Source of the DNA: Mycobacteroides saopaulense
GTDB taxonomy: Bacteria > Actinomycetota > Actinomycetes > Mycobacteriales > Mycobacteriaceae
Assembly: GCF_001456355.1 (NCBI RefSeq)
Contig: NZ_CP010271.1
Coordinates: 3,286,001 to 3,350,000 of the forward strand
Length of the DNA: 64,000 nucleotides
Reading direction: 5' to 3'
The notes beneath the pieces are model-generated. The model did not search any database. It was not told where the DNA came from and was given only the letters and a program-made list of their open reading frames with translations. The translations under genes and the position numbers were made by a program. This document shows positions 36,064 to 44,747 of the stretch, piece by piece; position 1 is the first letter of the stretch; the number at the start of each line of letters is the position of its first letter.

Positions 36064-36282
36064 CTAGTTGTCGATGACGGCGATCAAATCGCCGGCCTGG
36101 ATCACGTCGCCCACTGAGACGCTCACGTCACCGATGGTGCCCGCAACCTCAGCCAGCACCGGGATCTCCATCTTCATGGATTCCAGCAGGACGATGGTGT
36201 CGCCTTCGGCGATCGCGTCACCCGTCTTGACGAGCACTTCCAGCACGCTGGCCACGATCTCGGCGTGTACTTCCTCGGCCAC
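36064..36282 (-). CDS. biotinylated protein TB7.3 (biotin/lipoyl attachment domain)
   Basis: 72-residue stand-alone biotinyl domain. The biotin acceptor is Lys37 in LLESMKMEIP, the canonical (A/S)MKM context, with the flanking hairpin VASVLEVLVKTGD and AGTIGDVSVSVGDVI. It is nearly the M. tuberculosis TB7.3 (Rv3221c) sequence as I recall it. Free biotinyl domains of this sort can act with acyl-CoA carboxylase subunits, but the partner is not in this window. Start GTG 36282; it leads the pdtaS unit. Confidence 0.92.
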   Translation of the reverse strand: MAEEVHAEIVASVLEVLVKTGDAIAEGDTIVLLESMKMEIPVLAEVAGTIGDVSVSVGDVIQAGDLIAVIDN

Positions 36283-36415
36283 CTGCGCGCCACCTCGCTC
36301 TCGTCAACATCCGGTTACCGGTCCTCAGTATCGAACCACACGTGGGGCATCCACGCGCTCAAGCACCCTCACCGGCATGAGAGACTGGGTGTACACACCG
36401 GCGCGCACCATGCGC

Positions 36416-36445
36416 GGCTGGCTTGTCAGCCGGGTTAGCACCCGG
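36416..36445 (+). promoter_or_regulatory. tandem hairpins in the bL37 leader
   Basis: GGCTG-GCTTGT-CAGCC (36416-36431) and CCGGGT-TAGC-ACCCGG (36430-36445) share two bases, so full-length versions of the two stems compete. They lie 16 nt upstream of the AAGGAG site of the 24-codon bL37 gene. Leader structures beside ribosomal protein genes can serve feedback control. The remainder of the 191-bp divergent gap (36283-36473) shows nothing clear. Confidence 0.35.
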
Positions 36446-36473
36446 AACCCATTTGATCGCTAAGGAGATTCCC

Positions 36474-36548
36474 ATGGCCAAGCGTGGTCGCAAGAAGCGC
36501 AGCCGTAAGCACAACGCCGCCAACCACGGCAAGCGTCCCAACAGCTAG
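36474..36548 (+). CDS. 50S ribosomal protein bL37 (24 residues)
   Basis: 24 codons encoding MAKRGRKKRSRKHNAANHGK and a short RPNS end, eight Lys/Arg in the first twelve residues. This is the small basic protein seen as bL37 in mycobacterial ribosome structures and annotated elsewhere as an AURKAIP1/COX24-domain protein. AAGGAG (36462-36467) stands 6 nt before the ATG, an excellent ribosome site. It ends two bases before the convergent rshA stop. Easy to miss because of its size. Confidence 0.92.
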   Translation: MAKRGRKKRSRKHNAANHGKRPNS

Positions 36549-36550
36549 CG

Positions 36551-36859
36551 CTAGGAGTTCTCAGCCCGCCGCTCGATGACGGTGGTCTGGCTGATCTTCA
36601 ACTTAAGACGCTCACGTAGCCCGTCAGGTGCCTTTTCTCCACCGCACTTGCGGGCTACGAGTGTTTTGATCTGCTCTTCGATACCGTAATGCTGCAGGCA
36701 GCCCGGGCATTCTTCGAGATGGTGGCGCAGCCGCGCACTGTTCTCCGGGCTGCATTCACCGTCGAGGAGGGTCCACACCTCCGCGATCACCTCGGCGCAA
36801 CCCGATACCTCGCAGTTGCCACCCTTGTCGACACTCTTCTTGAGTTCACCCTCGGTCAT
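36551..36859 (-). CDS. rshA: anti-sigma factor RshA
   Basis: 102-residue zinc-associated anti-sigma factor. The ZAS motif H-x3-C-x2-C is HLEECPGC near residue 48, with further cysteines at NCEVSGC and RKCGG. RshA holds SigH inactive until its cysteines are oxidised or it is phosphorylated (known for M. tuberculosis). The ATG overlaps the sigH stop (ATGA, 4 nt), the usual coupling of sigma factor and anti-sigma factor. No membrane segment is present. Confidence 0.94.
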   Translation of the reverse strand: MTEGELKKSVDKGGNCEVSGCAEVIAEVWTLLDGECSPENSARLRHHLEECPGCLQHYGIEEQIKTLVARKCGGEKAPDGLRERLKLKISQTTVIERRAENS

Positions 36860-37494
36860 GCCCGGCCCTCCGCCAACTCATTGTTGCGCAGGAAGCCGCG
36901 GTCTTTGGCCACTTCGGCCAGCAATTCACGCAACTGGCGACGGCCGCGGTGCAACCGCGACATGACCGTGCCGATCGGGGTGTCCATGATCTCGGCGATC
37001 TCCTTGTAGGGGAAGCCTTCGACGTCCGCGTAGTACACGGCCATCCGGAATTCTTCCGGCAGCATATTCAACGCTTCTTTGATTTCGTCGTCAGGCAGTC
37101 CATCGAGCGCTTCGATCTCCGCCGACCGCAGACCCGTGGAGGTGTGTTCGGCGTTCGCGGCGAGCTGCCAATCGGTGATTTCCTCAGTCGGATATTCCGC
37201 TGGCTGACGCTGCTTCTTGCGGTAGATGTTGATGTACGTATTGGTCAGAATCCGGTAGAGCCACGCCTTGAGATTGGTGCCTTCTTTGAAGGTGCCGAAG
37301 CCGGCATAGGCCTTGACCATCGTCTCTTGCACCAGGTCTTCGGCATCCGCGGGATTTCTCGTCATCCTCAGGGCCGCACCGTAAAGCTGATCCAGCAGCG
37401 GTAGCGCGTCACGCTCAAAGCGTGCGGCCCGCTCAGCCTCAGTCTCGACCTGAACCAGACCCGGGAGTTCTGCGGCGCTGTCCATGCTTGTCAC
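36856..37494 (-). CDS. sigH: ECF sigma factor SigH
   Basis: 212-residue ECF sigma factor. Region 2 holds [20 protein letters not shown] and the -10-recognising [16 protein letters not shown]; region 4 holds [20 protein letters not shown]. SigH directs the response to heat and thiol oxidation, including thioredoxins. The start is GTG 37494, because GAAAGGA stands 5 nt upstream; ATG 37485 is three codons in. A longer reading to 37656 passes through the likely promoter and was dropped. A SigH-type promoter upstream suggests autoregulation. Confidence 0.95.
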   Translation of the reverse strand: MTSMDSAAELPGLVQVETEAERAARFERDALPLLDQLYGAALRMTRNPADAEDLVQETMVKAYAGFGTFKEGTNLKAWLYRILTNTYINIYRKKQRQPAEYPTEEITDWQLAANAEHTSTGLRSAEIEALDGLPDDEIKEALNMLPEEFRMAVYYADVEGFPYKEIAEIMDTPIGTVMSRLHRGRRQLRELLAEVAKDRGFLRNNELAEGRA

Positions 37495-37623
37495 GGCGGT
37501 CCTTTCGGTAGCGACACCGACCATACGGATCGGCACCGACATCGGACGTTCGAGGCACGCCATTGTCACCTGCAATACCCCTTCCGTGTTGAGGACCATA
37601 GTCCGCTCGTTGCGGACAGCCTC

Positions 37624-37654
37624 TTCAACACCGACGCATGCCGGGGTATTTCCC
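37624..37654 (-). promoter_or_regulatory. sigH: candidate SigH-dependent promoter of sigH
   Basis: On the minus strand GGGAAATA (37654-37647) is followed, 20 nt after GGAA, by GTTG (from 37629). This fits the SigH pattern GGAA-N18-20-GTT, except that the base after GGAA is A rather than C or T. It would give a leader of about 120 nt before sigH. The divergent YbaK gene starts at 37713. Confidence 0.4.
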
Positions 37655-37712
37655 AAACTATCCCGACTGTCAACTGGAAATTCACTGGACCCGGGGCGCT
37701 ACTGTCCCAGTC

Positions 37713-38219
37713 GTGGGTTCCAAGGCCGCCAAAGCTGCAACTCCAGCCGTCGCCGCTCTGATCGCGGACGGGGCCGAATACGAACTGCTGCCCTATGAAC
37801 ACCGTCCTGGCGAGCACGCCTTCGGCGACGAAGCCGTACGCGCATTGGCGGGCTCCGGATTGGTTCCGGAGCAGATCTTCAAGACCCTGCTGATCTCACT
37901 GGACCGGGGACCGGACCTGGCTGTGGCCGTCATCCCGGTGCCCGCGACGCTCTCACTCAAGGCCGCCGCCGCAGCCCTCGGACGGGCGAAAGCCACGATG
38001 GCCGACCCGGCGGCGGCCGAGCGTAGTTCCGGATATGTGGTCGGCGGGATCTCTCCGCTCGGACAGCGCAAGGCGTTGCCCACCGTGATCGATGCGTCGG
38101 CCCTGACGTGGGACCGCATTCTGTGCAGCGCGGGCAAGCGCGGGCTGCAGATGGCACTGGCACCCCATGACCTGGCCCGGCTTACCAACGCGGTGACCGC
38201 GTCCGTCACAGCAGGGTGA
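37713..38219 (+). CDS. YbaK/EbsC-type Cys-tRNA(Pro) deacylase
   Basis: 168-residue YbaK-fold protein. Conserved pieces are EHAFGDEAVRALAG, QIFKTLLISL, VIPVPATLSLKAAAAALG and GYVVGGISPLGQRKALPTVID, the last with the G-x-x-S-P-x-G-x-x-K family signature. Members remove cysteine wrongly placed on tRNA-Pro. Start GTG 37713 (VGSKAAKAATPAVAAL); upstream ATGs at 37638 read through sigH promoter sequence. Its last 14 bases overlap the convergent SRAP gene. Confidence 0.9.
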   Translation: MGSKAAKAATPAVAALIADGAEYELLPYEHRPGEHAFGDEAVRALAGSGLVPEQIFKTLLISLDRGPDLAVAVIPVPATLSLKAAAAALGRAKATMADPAAAERSSGYVVGGISPLGQRKALPTVIDASALTWDRILCSAGKRGLQMALAPHDLARLTNAVTASVTAG

Positions 38220-38991
38220 TCTGCTCCCCCACCCGCTGAGATCCGTCGTCGGGCGCGAGTAGTTCCGGACCATTGTTCGCAACGCTGTTGACCAGCGAGG
38301 AGACCTGCCGGGTTTCGATTCCGGTTGCCTCCCCCGTCCCCTGCAGAAGGCTCTGATCCAGATCGCGGTCGGGGTCCAGCCAGCGATCCCACGATTGAGC
38401 ACTCAGCATCAACGGCATCCGGTCGTGAATCTCCTGCAACGGACCGACCGCATCGGTGGTGACGATCGTGCAGCTCAGCAGCGGCGCCGCGTTCCGACCT
38501 TGCTGACCGGCGGGCTTCCATACCGACCACAGGCCGGCCGCGAACAATCGCTTCCCGTCGCTCGCATTCATATAGAAGGCCGTCTTGGCGCCTTCTTGCT
38601 TGCGCCACTCGTACCAGCCATCCATCGGCACCAGACACCGCTTGGACTGTGCCGCGATACGGAATGTCGCGGCCGTGGTGAGGGTTTCCGCACGGGCGTT
38701 GATCAGCGGCGCGCCCTTGGTCTCCGGGCGGCCGTCCTCACGCGCCTTGGCCCAGTTCGGCACCAGCCCCCAGCGCATGGCGCGAATACGACGGGTAGGA
38801 AGGTCGCCGGGTTCGCGATGTCGTGCCACCACCGTGAGCACCGGGTCGGTGGGTGCGACGTTGTAGTTCGGGATGGCGGGGAGCTGCTGGTGGGCTCCCC
38901 CGTCCTGGCTCACCGTGCTGATCTCGTCGAGCGCGTCGATCTCGGTGGCGAGTAGCGCCGGGTCGATCGTCACCGCGTACCGTCCGCACAT
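38206..38991 (-). CDS. SOS response-associated peptidase (SRAP/HMCES family)
   Basis: 261-residue SRAP protein beginning MCGRYAV. After removal of Met1, Cys2 forms a covalent bond with abasic sites in single-stranded DNA (known for YedK/HMCES). Other conserved pieces: [44 protein letters not shown] with the active-site Glu, and IHDRMPLML with the His. The ATG 38991 is fixed by the Cys2 requirement. Matches Rv3226c. Divergent from aroA over 58 bp. Confidence 0.95.
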   Translation of the reverse strand: MCGRYAVTIDPALLATEIDALDEISTVSQDGGAHQQLPAIPNYNVAPTDPVLTVVARHREPGDLPTRRIRAMRWGLVPNWAKAREDGRPETKGAPLINARAETLTTAATFRIAAQSKRCLVPMDGWYEWRKQEGAKTAFYMNASDGKRLFAAGLWSVWKPAGQQGRNAAPLLSCTIVTTDAVGPLQEIHDRMPLMLSAQSWDRWLDPDRDLDQSLLQGTGEATGIETRQVSSLVNSVANNGPELLAPDDGSQRVGEQITLL

Positions 38992-39049
38992 ATCGCCATG
39001 GTGCCACCCGGGGCCGACACCGCAGGTAGTCGTCCGGGACAATAGGGCG

Positions 39050-40348
39050 GTGACGAGCGGACTCTGGCAAGCACCGACGATCGACGGTTCCGTCAACGCG
39101 ACCATCACCATGCCCGGCTCCAAGTCTCAGACCAATCGGGCGTTCGTACTCGCGGCGCTGTCCGCACGCGAGGGCGGCACCTCGACAGTCTCCGGCGCGT
39201 TACGCAGCCGCGATACCGATCTGATGATCGGCGCGCTGCGGGCCCTGGGGTTCGATGTCACCGGCGATGGCACCGACCTGACCATCTCCCCCCGGCCCGG
39301 AGACGCCGAGCCGTCGACGGTGGACTGCGGACTCGCCGGAACCGTGCTGCGCTTCTTGCCTCCCGTGGCCGCACTTCGCCACGCCCCCACCGTCTTTGAC
39401 GGTGACGAGCAGGCACGTGCCCGGCCGATCGCTCCGCTGTTGGATGCGCTGCGTTCGACAGGAGTGGGCATCGACGGACAACACCTGCCCTTCACGGTCG
39501 CCGGCACCGGCCAGGTTCGCGGCGGCGAGGTCGGCGTGGACGCATCGGGATCGTCGCAATTCGTTTCCGGTCTCCTGCTTTCCGGTGCCGCGTTCACCAA
39601 CGGCCTGATCGCGGTGAACACCGCCGATGTGCTGCCATCGGGTCCACACGTGGTCATGACGGTGACGATGCTGCGCGAGGCCGGGATCGCGGTGGACGAT
39701 TCCACCCCGGGACGCTGGCATATCGAACCGCAACCAATTCCCGCTCACGACTGGACAATCGAGCCAGACCTGTCCAACGCGCTGGCGTTTATCGCACCGG
39801 CGTTGGCGACGGGCGGCACCGTGCGGATCACCGGCTGGCCGCGACAATCCACCCAGCCCGCACGCCAGATCGAGGACGTGGTGCGCCGGTTCGCGCAGTC
39901 CGTCTCGCTGACCGACGCACACCTGGAGGTCACCGGCCAAACCGGTTATGGCGGTGTCGATCTGGATCTGAGTGAGGTCGGTGAGCTGACCCCCACCGTC
40001 GCGGCGCTGGCCGCAATCGCCGAGCCCGGAAGCGTGTCGATACTGCGGGGAGTCGCGCATCTGCGCGGCCACGAGACCGACCGGCTGAAGGCATTGGCTC
40101 ACGAGATCAATGCTCTCGGTGGGCAATGCGAGGAGACCGAGGACGGGCTGCGCATCGTCGCCACCGGTCTGCACGGAGGGGTGTGGGCCTCCTACGCCGA
40201 TCACCGGATGGCCACGGCGGGTGCGCTTGTCGGCCTGAAGGTGCCCGACGTGTCCGTGGAAGACATCGCCACCACCAGCAAGACGCTGCCCGACTTCCCC
40301 GGAATGTGGACCGACATGCTGACCCAATCTGGCGGTCGCACCTCTTGA
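39050..40348 (+). CDS. aroA: 3-phosphoshikimate 1-carboxyvinyltransferase (EPSP synthase)
   Basis: 432-residue EPSP synthase, sixth step of the shikimate pathway. Signatures: [18 protein letters not shown] near residue 21 (with the S-K pair), [28 protein letters not shown], and [15 protein letters not shown]; the later [12 protein letters not shown] completes the set. The motif after SKSQ has Thr-Asn-Arg, and the LAGT segment reads as in other mycobacteria. Start GTG 39050. The stop overlaps the rsgA TTG start, so both are translated from one message, as in M. tuberculosis (Rv3227-Rv3228). Confidence 0.96.
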   Translation: MTSGLWQAPTIDGSVNATITMPGSKSQTNRAFVLAALSAREGGTSTVSGALRSRDTDLMIGALRALGFDVTGDGTDLTISPRPGDAEPSTVDCGLAGTVLRFLPPVAALRHAPTVFDGDEQARARPIAPLLDALRSTGVGIDGQHLPFTVAGTGQVRGGEVGVDASGSSQFVSGLLLSGAAFTNGLIAVNTADVLPSGPHVVMTVTMLREAGIAVDDSTPGRWHIEPQPIPAHDWTIEPDLSNALAFIAPALATGGTVRITGWPRQSTQPARQIEDVVRRFAQSVSLTDAHLEVTGQTGYGGVDLDLSEVGELTPTVAALAAIAEPGSVSILRGVAHLRGHETDRLKALAHEINALGGQCEETEDGLRIVATGLHGGVWASYADHRMATAGALVGLKVPDVSVEDIATTSKTLPDFPGMWTDMLTQSGGRTS

Positions 40349-41325
40349 GCCCACGCGAGTACGACGAGTCCGACGCCCGCATTCGTCCGGGGCGACGCTC
40401 GCGGCCTCGCACCAAGAACCGTCCCGAGCACGCCGACGCGATACCCGCGATGGTGGTCACCGTCGACCGTGGCCGCTGGGGCTGCGTACTCAACGATGAC
40501 CCCGCCGAGCAGGTCACCGCGATGCGCGCCCGCGAGCTCGGTCGCACCCCGATCGTGGTGGGCGACACCGTCAGTCTGGTGGGTGATCTGTCCGGGCGCC
40601 CCGACACCCTGGCGCGCATCGTGCGGCTGGAAGAACGCCGAACGGTGTTGCGCCGCACAGCCGATGACACTGACCCCTTCGAGCGGGTCTTCGTCGCCAA
40701 CGCCGACCAGCTGCTCATCGTGGTGGCGGTCGCCGACCCGCCGCCCCGCACCGGACTGGTGGAGCGTGCGCTCATCGCCGCCTATGCGGGCGGCCTCACT
40801 CCCATCCTGGCGCTCACCAAAACCGATCTCGCCGATCCGGATTCGTTCGCGGCACAGTTCGCGGACCTCGACATACAGGTCATCGGCGCCGGACGCGATG
40901 AGCCACTCGAACCCGTCATGGACGTGCTCTCGGGCCGGCTCACCGCACTGCTGGGACATTCCGGGGTGGGCAAGTCGACCTTGGTCAATCGGCTTGTACC
41001 CGAAGCAGATCGCGCGACCGGCGAGGTCACGGGTGTCGGCAAGGGGCGCCACACGTCCACCCAATCGGTCGCACTGCCGCTACAACCCTCAGGTTGGGTC
41101 ATCGATACCCCGGGTATCAGATCGTTCGGCCTGGCCCACATCGAGCCCGCCGACGTGCTGGCCGCGTTCAGCGACCTGTCCGAGGCCATCGAGGACTGCC
41201 CGCGCGGCTGCCAGCACCTCGGCCCACCCGCAGACCCCGAATGCGCCCTCGACGAGTTGACCGGCGCCTCCGCTAAACGAGTCACGGCAGTTCGCCAGTT
41301 GCTTTCCGTGTTAACAACGTCCTAA
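40345..41325 (+). CDS. rsgA: ribosome small subunit-dependent GTPase RsgA
   Basis: 326-residue circularly permuted GTPase. The order is G4 ([10 protein letters not shown]), then G1 ([14 protein letters not shown]), then G3 ([12 protein letters not shown]), the mark of RsgA/YjeQ, with an N-terminal OB-like domain and a C-terminal zinc segment (CPRGCQH, later PEC). It aids late maturation of the 30S subunit. The start is TTG 40345, overlapping the aroA stop by three bases (TTGA); no ATG or GTG is well placed. An in-frame extension upstream lies within aroA. Confidence 0.92.
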   Translation: MSPREYDESDARIRPGRRSRPRTKNRPEHADAIPAMVVTVDRGRWGCVLNDDPAEQVTAMRARELGRTPIVVGDTVSLVGDLSGRPDTLARIVRLEERRTVLRRTADDTDPFERVFVANADQLLIVVAVADPPPRTGLVERALIAAYAGGLTPILALTKTDLADPDSFAAQFADLDIQVIGAGRDEPLEPVMDVLSGRLTALLGHSGVGKSTLVNRLVPEADRATGEVTGVGKGRHTSTQSVALPLQPSGWVIDTPGIRSFGLAHIEPADVLAAFSDLSEAIEDCPRGCQHLGPPADPECALDELTGASAKRVTAVRQLLSVLTTS

Positions 41326-41431
41326 CTCTTGGTTGCGGGGGCCTTCTCGAATCGCGATATCAGCACACGCCGATTAGCGTTTCCATTAGTGGCTGCGACG
41401 GAGACAGCCAACGAGGGTCAGGGGTTAACAG

Positions 41432-41533
41432 ATGACGAGCTACGTTCGTAGAATCGCCAGTGTGGCAGCCGTTTTCGCCTGTGGTGTCGCCGCCTGGGCC
41501 ACCATGTGGATCTCCGTGTCCGGCCTGGGATAA
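41432..41533 (+). CDS. 33-residue putative membrane microprotein
   Basis: 33 codons: a basic start MTSYVRRIA followed by an uninterrupted hydrophobic stretch (SVAAVFACGVAAWATMWISV) and a short SGLG end, consistent with one membrane span, N-in. AGGGG (41420-41424) lies 7 nt before the ATG. A 38-bp perfect palindromic terminator begins 21 bp after the stop, so the gene sits between rsgA (106 bp upstream) and that terminator. I do not recognise it from any named family. It may be expressed alone or as the tail of aroA-rsgA. The coding call rests on ribosome site, span and terminator placement. Confidence 0.55.
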   Translation: MTSYVRRIASVAAVFACGVAAWATMWISVSGLG

Positions 41534-41554
41534 TTCCCGGCCGCCACCGAACGT

Positions 41555-41592
41555 TAAAAGGTGCCCCGCCGAATTCGGCGGGGCACCTTTTA
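41555..41592. terminator. 38-bp perfect palindrome, bidirectional terminator
   Basis: TAAAAGGTGCCCCGCCGAA is followed directly by its exact complement. The stem is GC-rich inside with A/T runs outside, giving a U-tract in both directions. It separates the microprotein (plus) from desA3 (minus, stop at 41602) and probably ends both transcripts. Confidence 0.9.
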
Positions 41593-41601
41593 CGTTTCTC
41601 G

Positions 41602-42831
41602 TCACACCTTGGCGCTGCGGCGAGCCTTTCTGCGCGCACGCACCGCGGCGAACGCGGACTTCAGCCCACCCCGTTCGCGCGGCTCCAACTCGTCGAACAT
41701 CTTGACGCTGCGCGTCTCCGGCGCATTGTCGGCAGTGTAGGTCAGATACTTGTCCGGCAGCGACAGCTTGGCGATGGTCCGCCAGGCCTTCGCGTACTGC
41801 AGCAGGAACGGCCCGGAAGTGTAGGGCAGATCGTACTTGTCACACAGCTCGCGCACTCGCACCGATACCGCAGCCAGCCGGTTGCTCGGCAAGTCCGGGA
41901 ACAGGTGATGCTCGATCTGGTGGCACAGGTTGCCGCTCATGAAGGCCATCGCGGGGCCCGCGTTGAAGTTGGCGCTGCCCAGCATCTGCCGCAGGTACCA
42001 CTGCCCCTGCGTCTCGTTCTCGAGATCCTGCTTGGTGAACTTCTCGGCGCCATCGGGGAAGTGGCCGCAGAAGATGACCGCGTTGGACCAGATATTGCGG
42101 ATCACGTTGGCCAACAGGTTGGCAGTGACGGTCTTGCGATAGCTTCCGGCCGGCGACAGCGCACTCAGCGCCGGGAACGCCACATAATCCTTGGCGACCT
42201 GCTTGCCCATCTTGGCCAGTGCCTCGTCACGCTTAGCGCGGAACTCGGCCTTGTCGGCCCGCCCCTGCGCCACCTTGCCGAGCTCCAGATGCTGTGTGCC
42301 AACACCCCATTCGAAAAGCAGCATCAACAGCGTGTTGTAGACGAGGTTGCCCAAGTTGAAAGGCGTCCACTTCTTGTCACGGGTGATGCGCAGCAGCCCG
42401 TAGCCCACGTCGTCGTCCATACCAAGCACATTCGTGTACTTGTGGTGGATGTAGTTGTGGGTCTGTTTCCAGTGCGAGGCCGGGTCCACCATGTCCCACT
42501 CCCAGCTCGAGGAGTGGATCTCGGGATCGTTCATCCAATCCCACTGGCCGTGCATGACGTTGTGGCCGATCTCCATGTTCTCGACGATCTTGGCCACCCC
42601 GAGCGTCACCGCCCCGGCCCACCAGGCCGACCGCTTCTTGCTTGCGGCGAGCAGTACGCGTCCGCCCAGTTCGAGGGTCCGCTGCGCGGCGATGGTGCGA
42701 CGGATATACCGGGCGTCGGCGGCTCCGAGTGACTCCTCGACATCCCTGCGGATCGCGTCCAACTCGTGCCCGAGAGCCTCGACATCGGCCTCGCTGAGGT
42801 GCGCGAATTCCTGGATATCCGAAATCGCCAT
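41602..42831 (-). CDS. desA3: stearoyl-CoA 9-desaturase DesA3
   Basis: 409-residue membrane fatty acyl desaturase with the three histidine boxes: HNVMHG near residue 90, HNYIHH near 125 and HQIEHH near 310. Hydrophobic spans surround the boxes. DesA3 of M. tuberculosis (Rv3229c) makes oleoyl-CoA from stearoyl-CoA, with electrons from the reductase encoded next door. The ATG 42831 is preceded by GAAGGGAG. A palindromic operator (42870-42893) lies about 40 bp upstream, identical in its arms to the one before the reductase gene. Confidence 0.93.
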   Translation of the reverse strand: MAISDIQEFAHLSEADVEALGHELDAIRRDVEESLGAADARYIRRTIAAQRTLELGGRVLLAASKKRSAWWAGAVTLGVAKIVENMEIGHNVMHGQWDWMNDPEIHSSSWEWDMVDPASHWKQTHNYIHHKYTNVLGMDDDVGYGLLRITRDKKWTPFNLGNLVYNTLLMLLFEWGVGTQHLELGKVAQGRADKAEFRAKRDEALAKMGKQVAKDYVAFPALSALSPAGSYRKTVTANLLANVIRNIWSNAVIFCGHFPDGAEKFTKQDLENETQGQWYLRQMLGSANFNAGPAMAFMSGNLCHQIEHHLFPDLPSNRLAAVSVRVRELCDKYDLPYTSGPFLLQYAKAWRTIAKLSLPDKYLTYTADNAPETRSVKMFDELEPRERGGLKSAFAAVRARRKARRSAKV

Positions 42832-42869
42832 CCGTGAGCTCCCTTCGCGGTTCGTGCGCCTACGATAGC

Positions 42870-42893
42870 GTAACCTACGGCACCGTAGGTTAC
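42870..42893 (-). promoter_or_regulatory. 24-bp palindromic operator before desA3
   Basis: GTAACCTACG-GCAC-CGTAGGTTAC: perfect 10-bp arms with a 4-bp centre. The arms are identical to those at 44089-44112. The site lies 39-62 bp before the desA3 ATG, where it would overlap the promoter. Size and symmetry suit a TetR-family repressor. Confidence 0.75.
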
Positions 42894-42906
42894 TAGACCG
42901 TTAACC

Positions 42907-44046
42907 TCACACGTCCAGTACGCAATCCCCCGATGCCGCAGAGACACAGGTCTGAATGCGAGTTCCCGGCTCGTACTCGGCCCCCGTGCGCAGGTCACGG
43001 GCGTGCCCTTCCACCAGCGACACCACACAGGTCTGGCAGATCCCCATCCGGCAGCCGAAGGGCATCTGCACCCCGGCCTCCTCCCCCGCCTCCATCAGCG
43101 AGGTCGCCGCGTCCGCCGCACGCTGCTTGTCGCTGCGCGCGAACGTCACCAAACCGCCCTGCCCGTGCGGCGCGGCGCGTGAGACCGCAAACCTCTCCAG
43201 GTGCAGCAGTTCGGCCAGACCGGCATCGGCCCACGTCCGCTGCGCGTCGTCGAGCATGCCTTCCGGCCCGCACGCCCAGGTCTGGCGCTGCGCCCAGTCC
43301 GGCACCTCGGCGCCCAGCGACGAAAGATCCAGACGCCCTTGAGTTTTCGTTGTCCGCAGGCGGTAGTGATACGACGGGTGCGCCTCGGAGAATGCCGCCA
43401 GTTCGCCGGCGAACATCACGTCGCCTTCGGTGGGCGCCGAGTGCAGGTGCACCACGTCGGGCAGCGGTAGGCCCGCCGCCGCCGAGCGCCGCACCAGGGT
43501 CCGCAGCATCGACATGATCGGAGTGATGCCACTGCCCGCGGTCAGGAACAAGATCGCCGGTGGCGCAGGGTCGTCGAGCACGAAGTTGCCCTGGGGCGCG
43601 GCCAGCCGCACGATGGTGCCGGGTTCCAGGCCGTTGACCAGGTGAGTCGAGAGGAATCCCTCCGGCATCGCCTTGACGGTGATGGTGATCGTGCGCCCCG
43701 AACCGCCGGCGTGCACGGGTGCCGATGTCAGCGAGTAGGACCGCCACCGCCACCGGCCGTCGATCAGCACGCCGATGCCCACGTACTGGCCGGGGTGATA
43801 GTCGAAGTGGAAACCCCAGCCCGGCTTGATCTCCAGGGTGGCGGAGTCACTCGTCTCCTTGCGTACGCTGACCACTCGGCCACGCAGCTCCCGGGCCGAC
43901 CACAACGGGTTGGCCAGGCTCAGGTAATCATCCGGCAGCAGCGGTGTGGTGATGCGAGAAGCCAAGCCACGCAGAATGTTTACCGTCGCATGGCGCGACT
44001 TGGGTGCGCCCGAAGCGGACGCGTCGAGCCAGGAACCCAGTTTCAC
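42907..44046 (-). CDS. ferredoxin-type oxidoreductase, electron donor of DesA3
   Basis: 379-residue flavin reductase: an FAD domain ([13 protein letters not shown] near residue 120), an NAD(P)H domain ([20 protein letters not shown] near 175), and a C-terminal plant-type [2Fe-2S] ferredoxin domain ([14 protein letters not shown] and a later QTCVS). It matches Rv3230c, shown to supply NADPH electrons to DesA3. GTG 44046 is chosen because GGAAGG lies 9 nt upstream and the length then matches the 380-residue relative. GTG 44082 would begin almost at the operator. It has its own operator at 44089-44112. Confidence 0.92.
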   Translation of the reverse strand: MKLGSWLDASASGAPKSRHATVNILRGLASRITTPLLPDDYLSLANPLWSARELRGRVVSVRKETSDSATLEIKPGWGFHFDYHPGQYVGIGVLIDGRWRWRSYSLTSAPVHAGGSGRTITITVKAMPEGFLSTHLVNGLEPGTIVRLAAPQGNFVLDDPAPPAILFLTAGSGITPIMSMLRTLVRRSAAAGLPLPDVVHLHSAPTEGDVMFAGELAAFSEAHPSYHYRLRTTKTQGRLDLSSLGAEVPDWAQRQTWACGPEGMLDDAQRTWADAGLAELLHLERFAVSRAAPHGQGGLVTFARSDKQRAADAATSLMEAGEEAGVQMPFGCRMGICQTCVVSLVEGHARDLRTGAEYEPGTRIQTCVSAASGDCVLDV

Positions 44047-44088
44047 AGCCGATGACCTTCCCTTGACGAAGGAGATGCCCACTCAGAC

Positions 44089-44112
44089 GTAACCTACGCT
44101 ACCGTAGGTTAC
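44089..44112 (-). promoter_or_regulatory. 24-bp palindromic operator before the reductase gene
   Basis: GTAACCTACG-CTAC-CGTAGGTTAC: the same 10-bp arms as at 42870-42893, with a different 4-bp centre. It lies 43-66 bp before the GTG at 44046. Identical arms in front of two genes with one job imply one shared regulator. Confidence 0.75.
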
Positions 44113-44161
44113 TGGCCGGAAACAGGCCAATCGCGGAGCCGAAGTGGGCTCCGCATCCGCG

Positions 44162-44224
44162 CGCCGAGATGACATTCATGCGGGTGTTTTCCGAGTGCAC
44201 ACCCGCATGAATGTCATCTCGGCG
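44162..44224. repeat. perfect 26-bp inverted repeat with 11-nt loop
   Basis: Arms 44162-44187 and 44199-44224 are exact reverse complements, beginning CGCCGAGATGACATTC and closing on an 11-nt loop. It lies 16 bp downstream of the DUF6912 stop and about 50 bp upstream of the reductase operator. No U-run follows either arm. The mixed-base, exact stem differs from the GC-rich terminators elsewhere in this window, so an interspersed palindromic (REP/MITE-like) element is possible. Confidence 0.9.
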
Positions 44225-44240
44225 TGGATTTCAGCGGGCC

Positions 44241-44747
44241 TCACAGCAGGTCGAGCAGGAACGGCAGTTCCTGCGTCGCGTACCAGGCCAGATCGTGGTC
44301 CTGCGCATCCCCGACCACCAGTTCGGCGTCCTCGTCGCCAAGATCGGCGGCATCGATCACCTGGGCCGCCCGCACCACATCCGGCTCGGCCTGCGCCAGG
44401 TCGACGTGTGCGGCCACCACCGCGGACATCGGCACCACACCCGCCAGCCGCACCACCGCATCGTCCAGATCGGGCCGCAGCTTCGCATCCTCGGTATCGG
44501 CGACCAGCACCGCCCGCCGCGCCGGCAGCCCGTCGTCCCCGTCCTCATTGGCCAGCAGCCGCAGCGATGCCAGCGCCGCCTCACGCATCGCCACCTCGGA
44601 CAGCTCGTCCTCGTCACCCGCGGAGTAGGCCTCACGCAGCGCCGGCGTCACGGCGAACGCAGTGCCGTTCACCGGCCGCAGCTCGCCGTCGGCCACCAGT
44701 CCACGCAGCATCGACAACGTCACCGGGATGTAGACCTGCATAGGCAT
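44241..44747 (-). CDS. DUF6912 family protein (Rv3231c type)
   Basis: 168-residue acidic protein beginning MPMQVYIPVTLSMLRGLV, with FAVTPALREAY and many Asp/Glu/Ala residues. It corresponds to Rv3231c by place. No catalytic motif or signal peptide is visible, so function is unknown. The ATG at 44747 shares one base with the stop of the acyltransferase gene (TAATG), showing coupling; ATG 44741 two codons in is also possible. The 26-bp inverted repeat follows its stop. Confidence 0.8.
   Translation of the reverse strand: MPMQVYIPVTLSMLRGLVADGELRPVNGTAFAVTPALREAYSAGDEDELSEVAMREAALASLRLLANEDGDDGLPARRAVLVADTEDAKLRPDLDDAVVRLAGVVPMSAVVAAHVDLAQAEPDVVRAAQVIDAADLGDEDAELVVGDAQDHDLAWYATQELPFLLDLL

Noticed and set aside
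36689..37009. 106-codon plus-strand frame across rshA and sigH
   Set aside because: Antisense to two well-recognised genes with strong motif evidence.
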